Assembly (NCBI GenBank): GCA_010672785.1
Contig: JAAHFX010000001.1
Coordinates: forward strand, 124,001 to 188,000
DNA from: Sphaerospermopsis sp. SIO1G1
GTDB taxonomy: Bacteria > Cyanobacteriota > Cyanobacteriia > Cyanobacteriales > Nostocaceae
Length of the DNA: 64,000 bases
Direction: 5' to 3'
Position 1 is the first letter of the stretch; each line of letters begins with the position of its first letter. Positions 26,104-35,509 of the stretch are shown here, piece after piece. A model generated the notes under the pieces. The model saw nothing but the letters and a program-made list of their open reading frames with translations. It had not been told where the DNA came from and searched no databases. Made by a program: the position numbers and the translations under genes.

Positions 26104-27756
26104 ATGGTGATAACTTGGTTTGCCCAAAGCATTAGACGATGGGGTAAAGTAAAAAAATTTCTATCTTTATTCTCATTATGTTTTTTATTGGTTGTTAGCT
26201 GCACTCCCAACAAACAAACCACTACAACAAGCAATGGTAATAACGCTGCTGGGGATGGCAGAATTACTATCGGTACAACACAAAAACCTAGAACCCTTGA
26301 TCCGGCTGACTCCTATGAATTGGGATCTATGGGTTTAATATTTAATATGAGCGATCGCCTGTATAGTTATGAACCAGGCAACACGGAAATTCAACCCCAA
26401 TTAGCCACAGCATTACCAAAAGTTAGTGATGATGGTTTATTATATACTATTCCCTTGCGGGAAGGAGTAGTTTTCCATGATGGTACACCTTTTAACGCTA
26501 AAGCAATGGAGTTCAGTATTCAGCGTTTTATCGAAAATAAAGGTAAACCATCTTTTTTATTGTCTGATACTGTAGAATCTGTGGAAGCTACAGGAGAATA
26601 TGAACTTTCAATTAAGCTGAAAAAACCCTTTGCTGCTTTTCCCTCTCTGTTAGCATTTGCTGGAGTATGTCCGGTTTCTCCCACAGTTTATAAAATTGGT
26701 GCTGGTGAATTTCAACCTAACACATTTGTAGGTACAGGGCCATATAAATTAGCTCAGTATGGAACAGACTCTTTAAGACTAGATATCTTTGAGGAATATT
26801 GGGGAGAAAAACCTGCCAATAAAGGTATTAATGTCCAAATTCAAACTAGCCCAGTTAACTTATTTAATGCTTTTCGGACTGGTGCAATAGATGTTGCCTA
26901 CTTATCCTTACAACCTGATCAAATTAAAAGTTTAGAAGAAGGCGCAGAAAAGGGTGACTGGCAAGCTATTACTGCTCAAAGTAGTGTAGTTAGTTATATG
27001 GTTTTGAATCGTAATCAAACACCACTTGATCAACCGGAAGTAAGACGTGCGATCGCTTCATTAATAGATCGTCCACTATTAAATCAAAGAGTTTTATTTA
27101 ATCAAGCTGATCCACTTTATAGCATGATTCCTAGTACCTTTAATGTTTCCCAACCATTATTCAAAGAAAAGTATGGTGATGGTAATTTTGAGGAAGCGAA
27201 AAAACAGTTAACAGATGCAGGTTTTTCTGCACAAAATCCAGCCAAAATTGAAGTTTGGTATCCTTCTAGTTCACCCACTCGCAGTTTAGCAGCACAGACT
27301 TTAAAATCTCTAGCTGATACTAAAATGGATGGGGTATTACAACTAGAAGTTAAAACAGTAGAAGGGGCAACATTTTTTAAAGAGATATCCAAAGGAACAT
27401 ACCCCATAGCTTTATTAGATTGGTATCCAGACTTTCTAGATCCAGATAATTATGTCCAACCATTTTTAGCCTGTGAAAAAGGTTCAGAGGCAAAAGGTTG
27501 TGAAACTGGAGGAAGTCAAACTCAGGGTTCTTTTTACTACAGTGAGAAAATAAATCAACTCATTGATCAACAACGACAAGTACAAGATACAGAGACGAGA
27601 AAGAAAATATTTACTGACATTCAACAACAGGTTTTGAATGATATTCCTTATATTCCCCTCTGGCAAAATAAAGATTATGTATTTGCTCAAAAAGGGGTAA
27701 CGGAAGTCAAACTTAACCCCACTCAGAACTTGATTTATAAGAACATTAAAAAATAG
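26104..27756 (+). CDS. ABC transporter substrate-binding lipoprotein, family 5
   Basis: Extracytoplasmic solute-binding protein of the peptide/nickel (SBP_bac_5) family, 550 residues. A lipoprotein signal ends in LLVVSC near residue 33. The family pattern is clear: TLDPADSYELGS, LATALPKVSDDGLLYTIPLREGVVFHDGTPFNAKAMEFS, FVGTGPYKL, and a C-terminal IPLWQNKDYVFAQKGV. It would deliver an oligopeptide or similar ligand to the permease at 27876. Ligand identity cannot be read from sequence. Confidence 0.9.
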   Translation: MVITWFAQSIRRWGKVKKFLSLFSLCFLLVVSCTPNKQTTTTSNGNNAAGDGRITIGTTQKPRTLDPADSYELGSMGLIFNMSDRLYSYEPGNTEIQPQLATALPKVSDDGLLYTIPLREGVVFHDGTPFNAKAMEFSIQRFIENKGKPSFLLSDTVESVEATGEYELSIKLKKPFAAFPSLLAFAGVCPVSPTVYKIGAGEFQPNTFVGTGPYKLAQYGTDSLRLDIFEEYWGEKPANKGINVQIQTSPVNLFNAFRTGAIDVAYLSLQPDQIKSLEEGAEKGDWQAITAQSSVVSYMVLNRNQTPLDQPEVRRAIASLIDRPLLNQRVLFNQADPLYSMIPSTFNVSQPLFKEKYGDGNFEEAKKQLTDAGFSAQNPAKIEVWYPSSSPTRSLAAQTLKSLADTKMDGVLQLEVKTVEGATFFKEISKGTYPIALLDWYPDFLDPDNYVQPFLACEKGSEAKGCETGGSQTQGSFYYSEKINQLIDQQRQVQDTETRKKIFTDIQQQVLNDIPYIPLWQNKDYVFAQKGVTEVKLNPTQNLIYKNIKK

Positions 27757-27795
27757 TCATTTGTAATTAGTTATTGTTTATTATCATAATAACCG

Positions 27796-27872
27796 ATAAC
27801 TGATAACTGATAACTGATAACTGATAACTGATAACTGATAACTGATAACTGATAACTGATAACTGATAACTG
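27796..27872. repeat. ATAACTG heptamer array, 11 perfect copies
   Basis: Eleven exact ATAACTG units. The array fills most of the 119-bp gap between the binding protein and permease genes and ends three bases before the permease ATG. No Shine-Dalgarno sequence remains. Confidence 0.95.
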
Positions 27873-27875
27873 AAA

Positions 27876-28901
27876 ATGTCCCGTTCTAAAGCCTTACAAT
27901 ATTACATAGTTTCTCGCTTATTATTTGCACCATTGCAACTATTGACAATTATCACCATTGTTTTTTTATTATTAAGAGCAACCCCTGGAGATCCAGTAGA
28001 TGCAATTTTGGGTGGACGAGCGCCAGAAAGTGCAAAGGAAGAACTCAGAAAACAATTGGGTTTAGACTTACCAATTTGGTTACAATACCTGAGTTATTTA
28101 GGGAAAATACTAAGTTTTGATTTAGGAACTTCTTTAACTAGTCGTGGTCAAAATGTGTGGGAAATTATCAGTCAGCATTTTCCTGCTACCGCAGAATTAG
28201 CTGTTTGTAGTATGTTAGTGGCGTTAATTGTGGGTATTGTAGTTGGTACACTTTCTGCATCTCGTCCGGGAACCGCTTTTGATGTGGGAGGACGTTTATT
28301 TGGAATTATTACCTATGCACTTCCCATGTTTTGGATGGGAATGTTATTGCAATTAGTATTCTCTGTACAGCTACGTTGGTTTCCTAATTCTAATCGTTTT
28401 CCTCCTAATTTACCTGCACCAGAAACTATTACTGGTTTATATACAATTGATAGTTTGTTAACTGGTAATTTCAATCAGTTTTTTACAGCTTTACATCATT
28501 TAGCTTTACCCAGTTTCACTTTAGGAATTTTACTGAGTGGTATTTTTGAAAGAATAGTCAGAGTTAACTTAAAACAAACTTTAAAAGCAGATTATGTGGA
28601 GGCAGCTAGGGCAAGAGGAATTCCTGAAAATAAGATTTTGATATCCCATGCTTTAAAGAATGCCTTGATACCTGTAATTACAGTATTAGGATTAACATTT
28701 GCTTCGTTATTAGGAGGAGCAATTTTAACAGAAGTCACCTTTTCTTGGCCTGGGTTAGCGAATCGTTTATACCAAGCAATTTCAGATCGGGATTATCCCA
28801 CTGTACAGGGTGTATTAGTGTTTTTTGGTGCAATTGTTGTAACTGCAAGTATTTTGATTGATATTCTTAATGCTTATGTTGATCCGAGGATTAGATATTA
28901 A
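27876..28901 (+). CDS. ABC transporter permease, DppB/OppB type
   Basis: Inner-membrane permease of 341 residues, partner of the preceding binding protein. The first helix (YYIVSRLLFAPLQLLTIITIVFLLLRATPGDP) and the PGDPV motif are characteristic of DppB/OppB/NikB. The ATPase-docking EAA motif EAARARGIPENKILISHALKNALIPVITVLG is near residues 246-276. No second permease (DppC type) or ATPase follows, so the transporter must be completed by genes elsewhere. Its 5' leader consists of a heptamer array. Confidence 0.9.
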   Translation: MSRSKALQYYIVSRLLFAPLQLLTIITIVFLLLRATPGDPVDAILGGRAPESAKEELRKQLGLDLPIWLQYLSYLGKILSFDLGTSLTSRGQNVWEIISQHFPATAELAVCSMLVALIVGIVVGTLSASRPGTAFDVGGRLFGIITYALPMFWMGMLLQLVFSVQLRWFPNSNRFPPNLPAPETITGLYTIDSLLTGNFNQFFTALHHLALPSFTLGILLSGIFERIVRVNLKQTLKADYVEAARARGIPENKILISHALKNALIPVITVLGLTFASLLGGAILTEVTFSWPGLANRLYQAISDRDYPTVQGVLVFFGAIVVTASILIDILNAYVDPRIRY

Positions 28902-29114
28902 GGTAATACCAAGACAATAATACTAATTTGAGTACCAATTTTTTGACAATAAAAAATCTATAGGGATGGATGAATAAATAGCATTAGTTCTGGTTAAGGA
29001 GGTTGACTTAATCCCTGATGGTTCAAAGTAATGTGTAAACTTCTTTAATAATCTTAATAATTACTATTTATCAGATCATAAGGCACAATAAGTATAAATG
29101 AGAGTTTTATATTT

Positions 29115-30242
29115 ATGAGTTACTGTCTTAACCCCCATTGTTCTAAACCAGAAAACCCTGAAGATGTTAAGTTCTGCATAACTTGCGGTACAAAGCTATT
29201 GCTGAAAGAACGTTACCGTGCTATCAAACCTATTGGACAAGGTGGTTTTGGAAGAACATTTTTAGCAGTAGATGAGGATAAACCCTCTAAACCTTCCTGT
29301 GTCATTAAACAACTTTACCCTCAAGCACAAGGTACAAACACAGTACAAAAAGCTATAGAGTTGTTTAACCAGGAAGCTATACAGTTAGACGAGTTAGGAA
29401 CGCATACCCAAATTCCTCAACTTTTGGCTTATTGTACACAAGATGATAGACAATATTTAGTACAAGAATTTATTGATGGTCAAAATTTATCTATGGAATT
29501 ATCTTACCAAGGTAATTTTCATGAAAATCAAATTATAGAGTTAATATATGATGTCTTAAATGTCCTCCAATTTTGTCATAGTAAACAAGTAATTCATCGA
29601 GATATAAAACCAGAAAATATTATTCGTCGTCGTAGTGATGATAAATTAGTAATTGTTGATTTTGGGGCGGCTAAATCTACCATAGGACAACCTATAAATA
29701 TGACAGGAACAAGTATAGGAAGTCCTGAATATGTTGCTCCAGAACAAATGCGAGGGAAGGCAACTTTTGCCAGTGATATCTATAGTTTAGGGGTAACTTG
29801 TATTAATTTATTAACAGGGCGATCGCCATTTGATAGTTATGATACTCATAATGCGACTTGGAGATGGAGACAGTTTGTAAAAACTCCTATCAGTAATGAG
29901 CTAGGGATAATTATTGACAAAATGGTTCAAGTGATTCCTCGTAAACGTTATCAAAATGTTGGTGATATTTTTCGAGATTTACAGAGTTTAAATCCACCCA
30001 CTTCTACAAATATTCCGACGACAATTGTTAACCCACCTGCTAGAAAACAGAGTTTCGCATCTCAAAATCATAATCAATTAGAACAAGAATTACACGAAGT
30101 GAAAACTCATTTTACAGGTTCTAAACAGCAACCACATAACCCTACTCCGCAAACATCAAATCCTTTGCCAGTTAATAAAAAATTAGATGTAATAGATAGA
30201 GAATTAGAAGAAATGAAAGCTAAGTTTTTAGGTGAAGAATAA
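29115..30242 (+). CDS. Serine/threonine protein kinase with N-terminal zinc ribbon
   Basis: A Hanks-type kinase of 375 residues. Four cysteines (C4, C9, C21, C24) form a zinc-ribbon-like start, as in cyanobacterial SpkB-type kinases, where such a motif matters for activity. The kinase core has GQGGFGRTF (glycine loop), catalytic Lys 65 (CVIKQLYP), HRDIKPEN (161-168), DFG (182-184) and APEQ. The remaining 90 residues are low complexity with a predicted helical end (ELEEMKAKFLGEE). No transmembrane segment is seen, so it is likely cytosolic. Targets are unknown. All catalytic residues are intact. Confidence 0.92.
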   Translation: MSYCLNPHCSKPENPEDVKFCITCGTKLLLKERYRAIKPIGQGGFGRTFLAVDEDKPSKPSCVIKQLYPQAQGTNTVQKAIELFNQEAIQLDELGTHTQIPQLLAYCTQDDRQYLVQEFIDGQNLSMELSYQGNFHENQIIELIYDVLNVLQFCHSKQVIHRDIKPENIIRRRSDDKLVIVDFGAAKSTIGQPINMTGTSIGSPEYVAPEQMRGKATFASDIYSLGVTCINLLTGRSPFDSYDTHNATWRWRQFVKTPISNELGIIIDKMVQVIPRKRYQNVGDIFRDLQSLNPPTSTNIPTTIVNPPARKQSFASQNHNQLEQELHEVKTHFTGSKQQPHNPTPQTSNPLPVNKKLDVIDRELEEMKAKFLGEE

Positions 30243-30788
30243 TTATAATTATTAGATAAGTATTCATGTCAAATAAATTTGACATTTGGGAGACTTCATT
30301 CTACAGAAACTTTTATTCATTTCAAAAATATTCAATTTATTTAAATTTTGCTCAGGTATTTCAAAAGCTACATGAACCTAAATGCTTACTTGATTAGGAT
30401 TTATGAGGGTGAAATAAAATCAGGACTTACACAAAACCTATTCCAAACACTGTCATTGCGACGTAAGGAAGCAATCTCAAACCCCAATATTTCGTAAAAA
30501 TGCGTAAGTCCTAAAAATATATGTATATTAAAACTAAAACTTTCCAGACATTTTCATTATTTACCTATAGCTGCTTTTTAAAATGAACAATATATTAATC
30601 GTTTTAATTTATTTTTAGAAAGTAAACAATTAATCACATTATGGTAAATACATAGCAATCCTACCCCAAACGCGAGACAACACTGAGATAAAAATCCTGC
30701 ACCTTACCAATCATCTTTTAGGGTGGACAAAACGTAGCTTTGGCTGAGTGAAGTGATACCAAGGTAGATGAGTAATTGAGAAAATATA
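30243..30788. other. Gap with one R2 repeat
   Basis: A 546-bp gap between the convergent kinase and cyclase genes. It contains the R2 unit at 30422-30512 and otherwise AT-rich sequence with no supported gene. Confidence 0.5.
30422..30512. repeat. R2 palindromic repeat
   Basis: A 91-bp unit from AGGACTTACACAAAACC to AAATGCGTAAGTCCT with the core GCGACGTAAGGAAGCAATCTC; one of the best preserved copies. Confidence 0.85.
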
Positions 30789-33032
30789 TTATTTACATCT
30801 ACGCACATGATAAGTAGGAAATGTTCCGTATCCTTTAGCAAAAGGAATTTGTCCTACATAGTCACAGGTAAAATTTTTAATTCCCATACTACAAGTCAGT
30901 GCTGCAAAGGCTTGACTACTATATACTTTTCCTGGCGGTGTTATGGGTTCAATTCGTGCTGCATAACTGACATGAGTGCCAATATAACTCTTGTTTTTAG
31001 TGATTGGGTTCATGTATTCATTCACAGGGCCAGCGTGTAAAGAAATTCGTAAATTGAGGTTTTCTGGTAGTCCTTTTTCTGACCAATTGGTATGTTGAAT
31101 TAAATCACATAAATCAAGGGCAAAATTACCCGCCGCATTGACATCTGCAAAGACATAATAGAAGGCATCGCCCCAAGTATTTTTAAAGCAGGGTAAATGT
31201 TTTGATTGTGCCTCTATTTCCCCGACACTACCGAGAAAGTGTTTAATATATTTGGGTATTTGTTCTTCTGTTAATTTGGAATATTTAACAACATCAGCAA
31301 ATAAAAGTGCCATTAATTTTTTACTGTGTTCGCTTTGATCATGGTAGGGATATTGAGGGTGAATTTCTAGTTGGCTATTTTCGGAAATGTTGAATAAATT
31401 TGTGTCTACTCCTGATACTTGTTTTAAGGATTGTAAATTAATTATTTCTGGTTTATAACCCCAATCTTGCCACATTTGAATTGTGGAAGCTGTACCGCCA
31501 ATCGTATTACTAGCTTTACCATCCCAAACTGCTAAATTAAGCAGTTCTGTATCTAATAATTCGGCTCGCATTTTACCTAACCCATGTATAACACGATTTG
31601 CATACTCATATAATACTGGGTTGTTTTCTAAATTGTGATGGGAACAAACAATTACTTCGTTAGCTTTTGCAAAGAGGGTGTTAAATCTTTGTTTCCAATT
31701 ACTATTAGGGATGATATCAACAGAGTTTTTGATAAATTCTTCTTGTTCATAGGGGAGGACAATGTGAATTTCTCCTTTTAGTTCCAAAATAGCTTCTAAA
31801 AATAGAATGTCCGCACCACAAGCAGCAGAAGCATATCCAATTTTAGCATCTAAAGTTGCTAGACGATCACATATACTTTCATAAACTTGTGCTTCTAATT
31901 CAGCAGGAAATCTAGGATTTTCTCTTTCTGATTGGTCTATCATCTGTCCAGTAAAAACTACTGCACGGGGTAATTGAAACCAAGTTTTTAAATGTTCCTT
32001 ATTCCCTTCTAAATACTCTAATAAAAGTTTCGCATTTTTACTAGTAGAACTAATATCACCAATTCTCCCTTTACCTATTTTAACTGCTTGTTGATAATAG
32101 TTTTCTGCTGCTGACCATTCCCTTAAAATTAAGGATGCTTCTCCTAATGTTGCTAATTGCCAATAATCTCTTTCTGACTGTTTTAAACAGCTTTGTTTGA
32201 CTTTTTCGGCAATTTCTCTGGCTGTGTTTTCTTCTCCTTTTAATAAAAACATTGTAGCCGCATTAATACCTGGGTAGTTACTTTTTTTCAATTGATAAGC
32301 TTGCAGATATCTTTGAGCCGCTAATTCTAATTGTGTTTGTTTTTCTTTTGGATTTGTTGCTTGTAAATAGAGGTCTTTATGGGTTCTAGCTAAAAGAGAA
32401 ATAGTTTCTATATCTGATTCTCTAAGTGTCACCATTTCTACAAGTAGAGAGTTAGCTGATAAAGTTGCTCCACTTCGTGCTAATGATAAAGCCAAAAGTT
32501 GTTTTAATTTAACATTATCTCGCCAATGTTTCAGCCCTTCTTGAATGATATCATAAGCTATTAAAGGTTCACCAGTTTGTAAAATTGCTTCTCCTAAAAC
32601 AATATATATGTCTGGTGAACAAGTTCTAATTTTAATAGTTTCTCGACTAATTTCTAATAAATAACCAACATTTAATTCTGATGATTCTTTGATATTTCTG
32701 AGCATCAAAGCTAATTTTTGATCCTCTTTTTCATCAGATAAACCTTGATTTTCTCCTTCTAGCCGATAACCTAACGCTAATAATAATTTAATTACTCCTA
32801 AAGCAGTATTTCGGTCATACTGTTTTTCTGACTCTGATAATTCTTCATAGGGTACTAAACCCGGATGTTCTTTGTGGTTATCGTCTCGCTGAATCCCAAA
32901 TTTCCAACCATCATCTATCCGCTGTTGCGCCCAAATTTCATGAGTATTTTTTGCCAATAATTCAGTCAGTTCTAAATGTGCAGCATTGATAGTTACTCTT
33001 GATGTATCAATCGGTTTTGGTTGATAGTTCAT
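30789..33032 (-). CDS. RyR / TRAFs-binding / SLOG-like / class III nucleotide cyclase fusion
   Basis: A 747-residue multidomain signalling protein. Residues about 20-93 match the RyR domain (HEIWAQQRIDDGWKFG, HPGLVPYEELSESEKQYDRNTA). Residues about 120-345 are helical repeats resembling the TRAFs-binding region of animal ASK kinases (YPGINAATMFLLKGE). Residues about 355-530 look like a SLOG-type Rossmann domain (AVVFTGQMID, GYASAACGADILFLEA). Residues 573-745 are an adenylate/guanylate cyclase domain with both metal Asp (D580, D622) and the transition-state Arg (R693). The adenine-selecting Lys position is N618 and the catalytic Asn position is S689, so product and activity are uncertain. No membrane segment is seen. 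Confidence 0.8.
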   Translation of the reverse strand: MNYQPKPIDTSRVTINAAHLELTELLAKNTHEIWAQQRIDDGWKFGIQRDDNHKEHPGLVPYEELSESEKQYDRNTALGVIKLLLALGYRLEGENQGLSDEKEDQKLALMLRNIKESSELNVGYLLEISRETIKIRTCSPDIYIVLGEAILQTGEPLIAYDIIQEGLKHWRDNVKLKQLLALSLARSGATLSANSLLVEMVTLRESDIETISLLARTHKDLYLQATNPKEKQTQLELAAQRYLQAYQLKKSNYPGINAATMFLLKGEENTAREIAEKVKQSCLKQSERDYWQLATLGEASLILREWSAAENYYQQAVKIGKGRIGDISSTSKNAKLLLEYLEGNKEHLKTWFQLPRAVVFTGQMIDQSERENPRFPAELEAQVYESICDRLATLDAKIGYASAACGADILFLEAILELKGEIHIVLPYEQEEFIKNSVDIIPNSNWKQRFNTLFAKANEVIVCSHHNLENNPVLYEYANRVIHGLGKMRAELLDTELLNLAVWDGKASNTIGGTASTIQMWQDWGYKPEIINLQSLKQVSGVDTNLFNISENSQLEIHPQYPYHDQSEHSKKLMALLFADVVKYSKLTEEQIPKYIKHFLGSVGEIEAQSKHLPCFKNTWGDAFYYVFADVNAAGNFALDLCDLIQHTNWSEKGLPENLNLRISLHAGPVNEYMNPITKNKSYIGTHVSYAARIEPITPPGKVYSSQAFAALTCSMGIKNFTCDYVGQIPFAKGYGTFPTYHVRRCK

Positions 33033-33243
33033 TGTAATTAATTAGAAGATTTGTAAATAATTATTGTTGGAATTATAACTTTTAATCTGATAATTATAAC
33101 TGATATTGCTACAAAGTCATATTTTATTAAAAAAACTATTTATAAATTGTTGAATATACTTCAAGATATGCAAACTTTAGTGATACCGATGTTATACTAA
33201 AGTTTTGCAATTTTCATGCCATTAGGATAACACAGCAAAAACT

Positions 33244-34587
33244 ATGGAAACACAAGAAAAAATTCTCAAAAACCATGATAATCAGGTTAAACTTTCCTAT
33301 CGTTTAGCAAAATTTGGTTATAATTCAACTATTGGTAAATTATTACGTCTAAAAGCTTATTACAGTGATGCTGTAATTATGCTCAAAGCATGGACATATT
33401 TCTTGCAAACTTTGAAAGAAAATATAGGAGATAAATTCTTTGCAGTAGATCAAGCAATTATGCACACAACCCATTCTCAAGTCAAGGAATTAATGCAGGT
33501 TGAACCACAAATTAGGGGTAATGATTTAGGTATTATTAGAATTTTAGCTCCTAGTTACTTACTTAATAATCCCCTCAGTTTAGGAATGAATGGGAATGAA
33601 CATCAAGGGGTAAGGGAAATATTTTTGTACGCTTTACCAGATCCATTTACAGAAGTCGAGTTATTATCACAATTAGTAGATCAATGTTTAGAAAAAGCTG
33701 TCATTCAAAGACAATTACATATTGGTGAAGACTTACCGAAAATGATTTTAGATATTCTGCATCAAAGCATCTTACAAATATCACTAACTCCAGAAGAAAT
33801 TGAAGCATCACGAACTTACAATAAAACCTTACCTCTAGCATCACTGCCTAATTTAGTTAACAAATATATCTTATCATTTAGAACTGGAGCAAGTGTCAAA
33901 CATCGCCGAAGTTTAATAGCTAAATATAAACAATCTCCCAGATTTTCGGATTTCTTAGAAATAGGAAATAAATATCAATTAAATGCTGATACTATTGCTA
34001 ATAGTATCTTCGATATGATTCATATTGCCGGTACTGCCGGTACGAGTGCATTATTAGGTTCTGTAATTGGTGTTTTACTACTAAATGATAGTTTAAAAGA
34101 CCAGGTAGTCTCAGAAATTAATAATATTTGGAATCAGCCAAAAGAACCTGATACATCAGCTTTAGAAAATTCACAAATTTTAAATCAGGTCATTTTAGAA
34201 ACTGCCAGACTTTATCCACCAGTGAGATTTGTGAGTCAACTGGCGAAAGACTCTGGTGAAATCCAAATAGGAGCAACAAAATGTCCATTTCAACAAGGAA
34301 CAAGATTACTGGGTTCAATCTTCACTGCTAATAGAGATATCAACAGATATGATAATCCTGATGAATTTAATATTAACCGAGATTTTTCTGATATTTTGTC
34401 TTGGAATGGGAAAGATCATGAAAGAGCTTGTCCTGGCAGAAATTTGTCAATTGGTTTAGTGAAATTATTCTGTTTTTATCTGTTTAAACAATATCAATGG
34501 AATTCGTTTACAGAAATAGAATGGGATTTTGCTAATGTAACTGCGGTAACTCCTAATAATTTAATCTTGCAAGGGTTTACAAAATAG
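33244..34587 (+). CDS. Cytochrome P450-like protein
   Basis: A 447-residue haem-thiolate monooxygenase-fold protein. The ExxR motif is ETARLYPP. The haem-binding loop is HERACPGRNLS, with the axial Cys and following CPG as in P450s, but without the usual FxxGxH lead (here WNGKDHERAC). The I-helix region (IFDMIHIAGTAGTSALLGS) lacks the standard acidic-Thr pair for oxygen activation. These deviations resemble the atypical P450s that rearrange peroxides. Substrate is unknown. It is followed after 67 bp by a protein of unknown function and probably forms an operon with it. Confidence 0.78.
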   Translation: METQEKILKNHDNQVKLSYRLAKFGYNSTIGKLLRLKAYYSDAVIMLKAWTYFLQTLKENIGDKFFAVDQAIMHTTHSQVKELMQVEPQIRGNDLGIIRILAPSYLLNNPLSLGMNGNEHQGVREIFLYALPDPFTEVELLSQLVDQCLEKAVIQRQLHIGEDLPKMILDILHQSILQISLTPEEIEASRTYNKTLPLASLPNLVNKYILSFRTGASVKHRRSLIAKYKQSPRFSDFLEIGNKYQLNADTIANSIFDMIHIAGTAGTSALLGSVIGVLLLNDSLKDQVVSEINNIWNQPKEPDTSALENSQILNQVILETARLYPPVRFVSQLAKDSGEIQIGATKCPFQQGTRLLGSIFTANRDINRYDNPDEFNINRDFSDILSWNGKDHERACPGRNLSIGLVKLFCFYLFKQYQWNSFTEIEWDFANVTAVTPNNLILQGFTK

Positions 34588-34654
34588 TCAAGCAGTTTTT
34601 AATTGCAGTTTTCAGTTATTAGTTGATCATTGATTTAAAGGTTATAAAGAGTGA

Positions 34655-35224
34655 ATGAGTGTAATTATCCAAAATCAAAAACTTGATCAGATTGCCACTT
34701 GGATGAAACCAGTTAAAGAAACAAATTTACCTGATGTTCTCAAAGGAGTCTTTTTTATGGACGGAAATCCCCTGCCAGATGATTGCATCACGATGTATAA
34801 TTTGGACTGGAATATAGAAACAAATAGTTTGGTTTTACCTGTCTTTGCTCCTTTACAATGGACTTTTCATCAGACAATATCTGGATCTATATTGCTAAAT
34901 TTGGTAAGAATTATTCAGTTTAAGTACAAGATAGAATTTAGTGATGCTCATTTAAAAAATGGGCAAATTACACCTTTTATTTTCGGTATAAAAGTTCCCA
35001 AGTATATTATCAATGCAACTATCTACCGGGATGAAAATTCTCAAGGTGAAATTTGGCAACGCAAAAATCTTTGGTTTGGTGGATTTTTCAGGTTGGGTGA
35101 ATATGTTTTACGGCGAATTGTAGATGAAAATGGTAATTATACTCCTGCTTTTCATCAAATGCTCAATCAGGTTAATAATGATTGTTTAGTAATTGTAGAT
35201 GATCAAGGAAATACTTCAGCTTAA
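34655..35224 (+). CDS. Unknown protein paired with the P450-like gene
   Basis: I do not recognise this 189-residue protein. It has no signal peptide or clear membrane helix and a mixed alpha/beta composition with several aromatic-rich strands (QGEIWQRKNLWFGGFFRLGEYVLRR). Close spacing behind the P450-like gene and shared direction suggest cotranscription and a common pathway, but the sequence shows no catalytic motif. It could be a partner, carrier or cyclase-type enzyme; none is demonstrable. Confidence 0.6.
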   Translation: MSVIIQNQKLDQIATWMKPVKETNLPDVLKGVFFMDGNPLPDDCITMYNLDWNIETNSLVLPVFAPLQWTFHQTISGSILLNLVRIIQFKYKIEFSDAHLKNGQITPFIFGIKVPKYIINATIYRDENSQGEIWQRKNLWFGGFFRLGEYVLRRIVDENGNYTPAFHQMLNQVNNDCLVIVDDQGNTSA

Positions 35225-35245
35225 GTTGAGTAAGAATTAATTATA

Positions 35246-35509
35246 TTACTCATAGTGATTTTTGCATCCTGCAATGATAATTTCTTGATCTGTAACTTGA
35301 TAAACAAGACGATGTTCATTATTAATACGTCTTGATCAAAAACCACTCAGTTCATACTTTAGTGGTTCAGGTTTTCCTATTCCTGAAAATGGAGATCGCT
35401 CTATATCTTTAATAAGTTCTACTATTTTGTTATAAATTTTGCGATCAATTTTTGCCTATTCATTAAAATCTTCAAAAGCTTCTGCTTCAAACAAAATTCT
35501 TCGTCTCAT
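35246..35509 (-). pseudogene. YoeB-family toxin gene killed by two Trp-to-stop changes
   Basis: Read through, the 88-codon frame is a full-length Txe/YoeB mRNA interferase with the usual ending NHYE. Two in-frame stops interrupt it: codon 18 TAG (35456-35458), where YoeB has Trp in a YW-type pair, and codon 58 TGA (35336-35338) in LSGF-stop-SRRI, where YoeB has an invariant Trp. Each differs from TGG by one G-to-A change. There is no frameshift, and the catalytic Glu, Arg, His and Tyr positions (48, 67, 85, 86) remain. Its start codon overlaps the antitoxin stop as TGATG. Confidence 0.85.

Noticed and set aside
27780..27875. Heptamer array considered as a CRISPR
   Set aside because: Units are contiguous seven-base repeats without spacers; no cas genes are in the window. 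The same applies to the arrays at 17380, 45325 and 58352.
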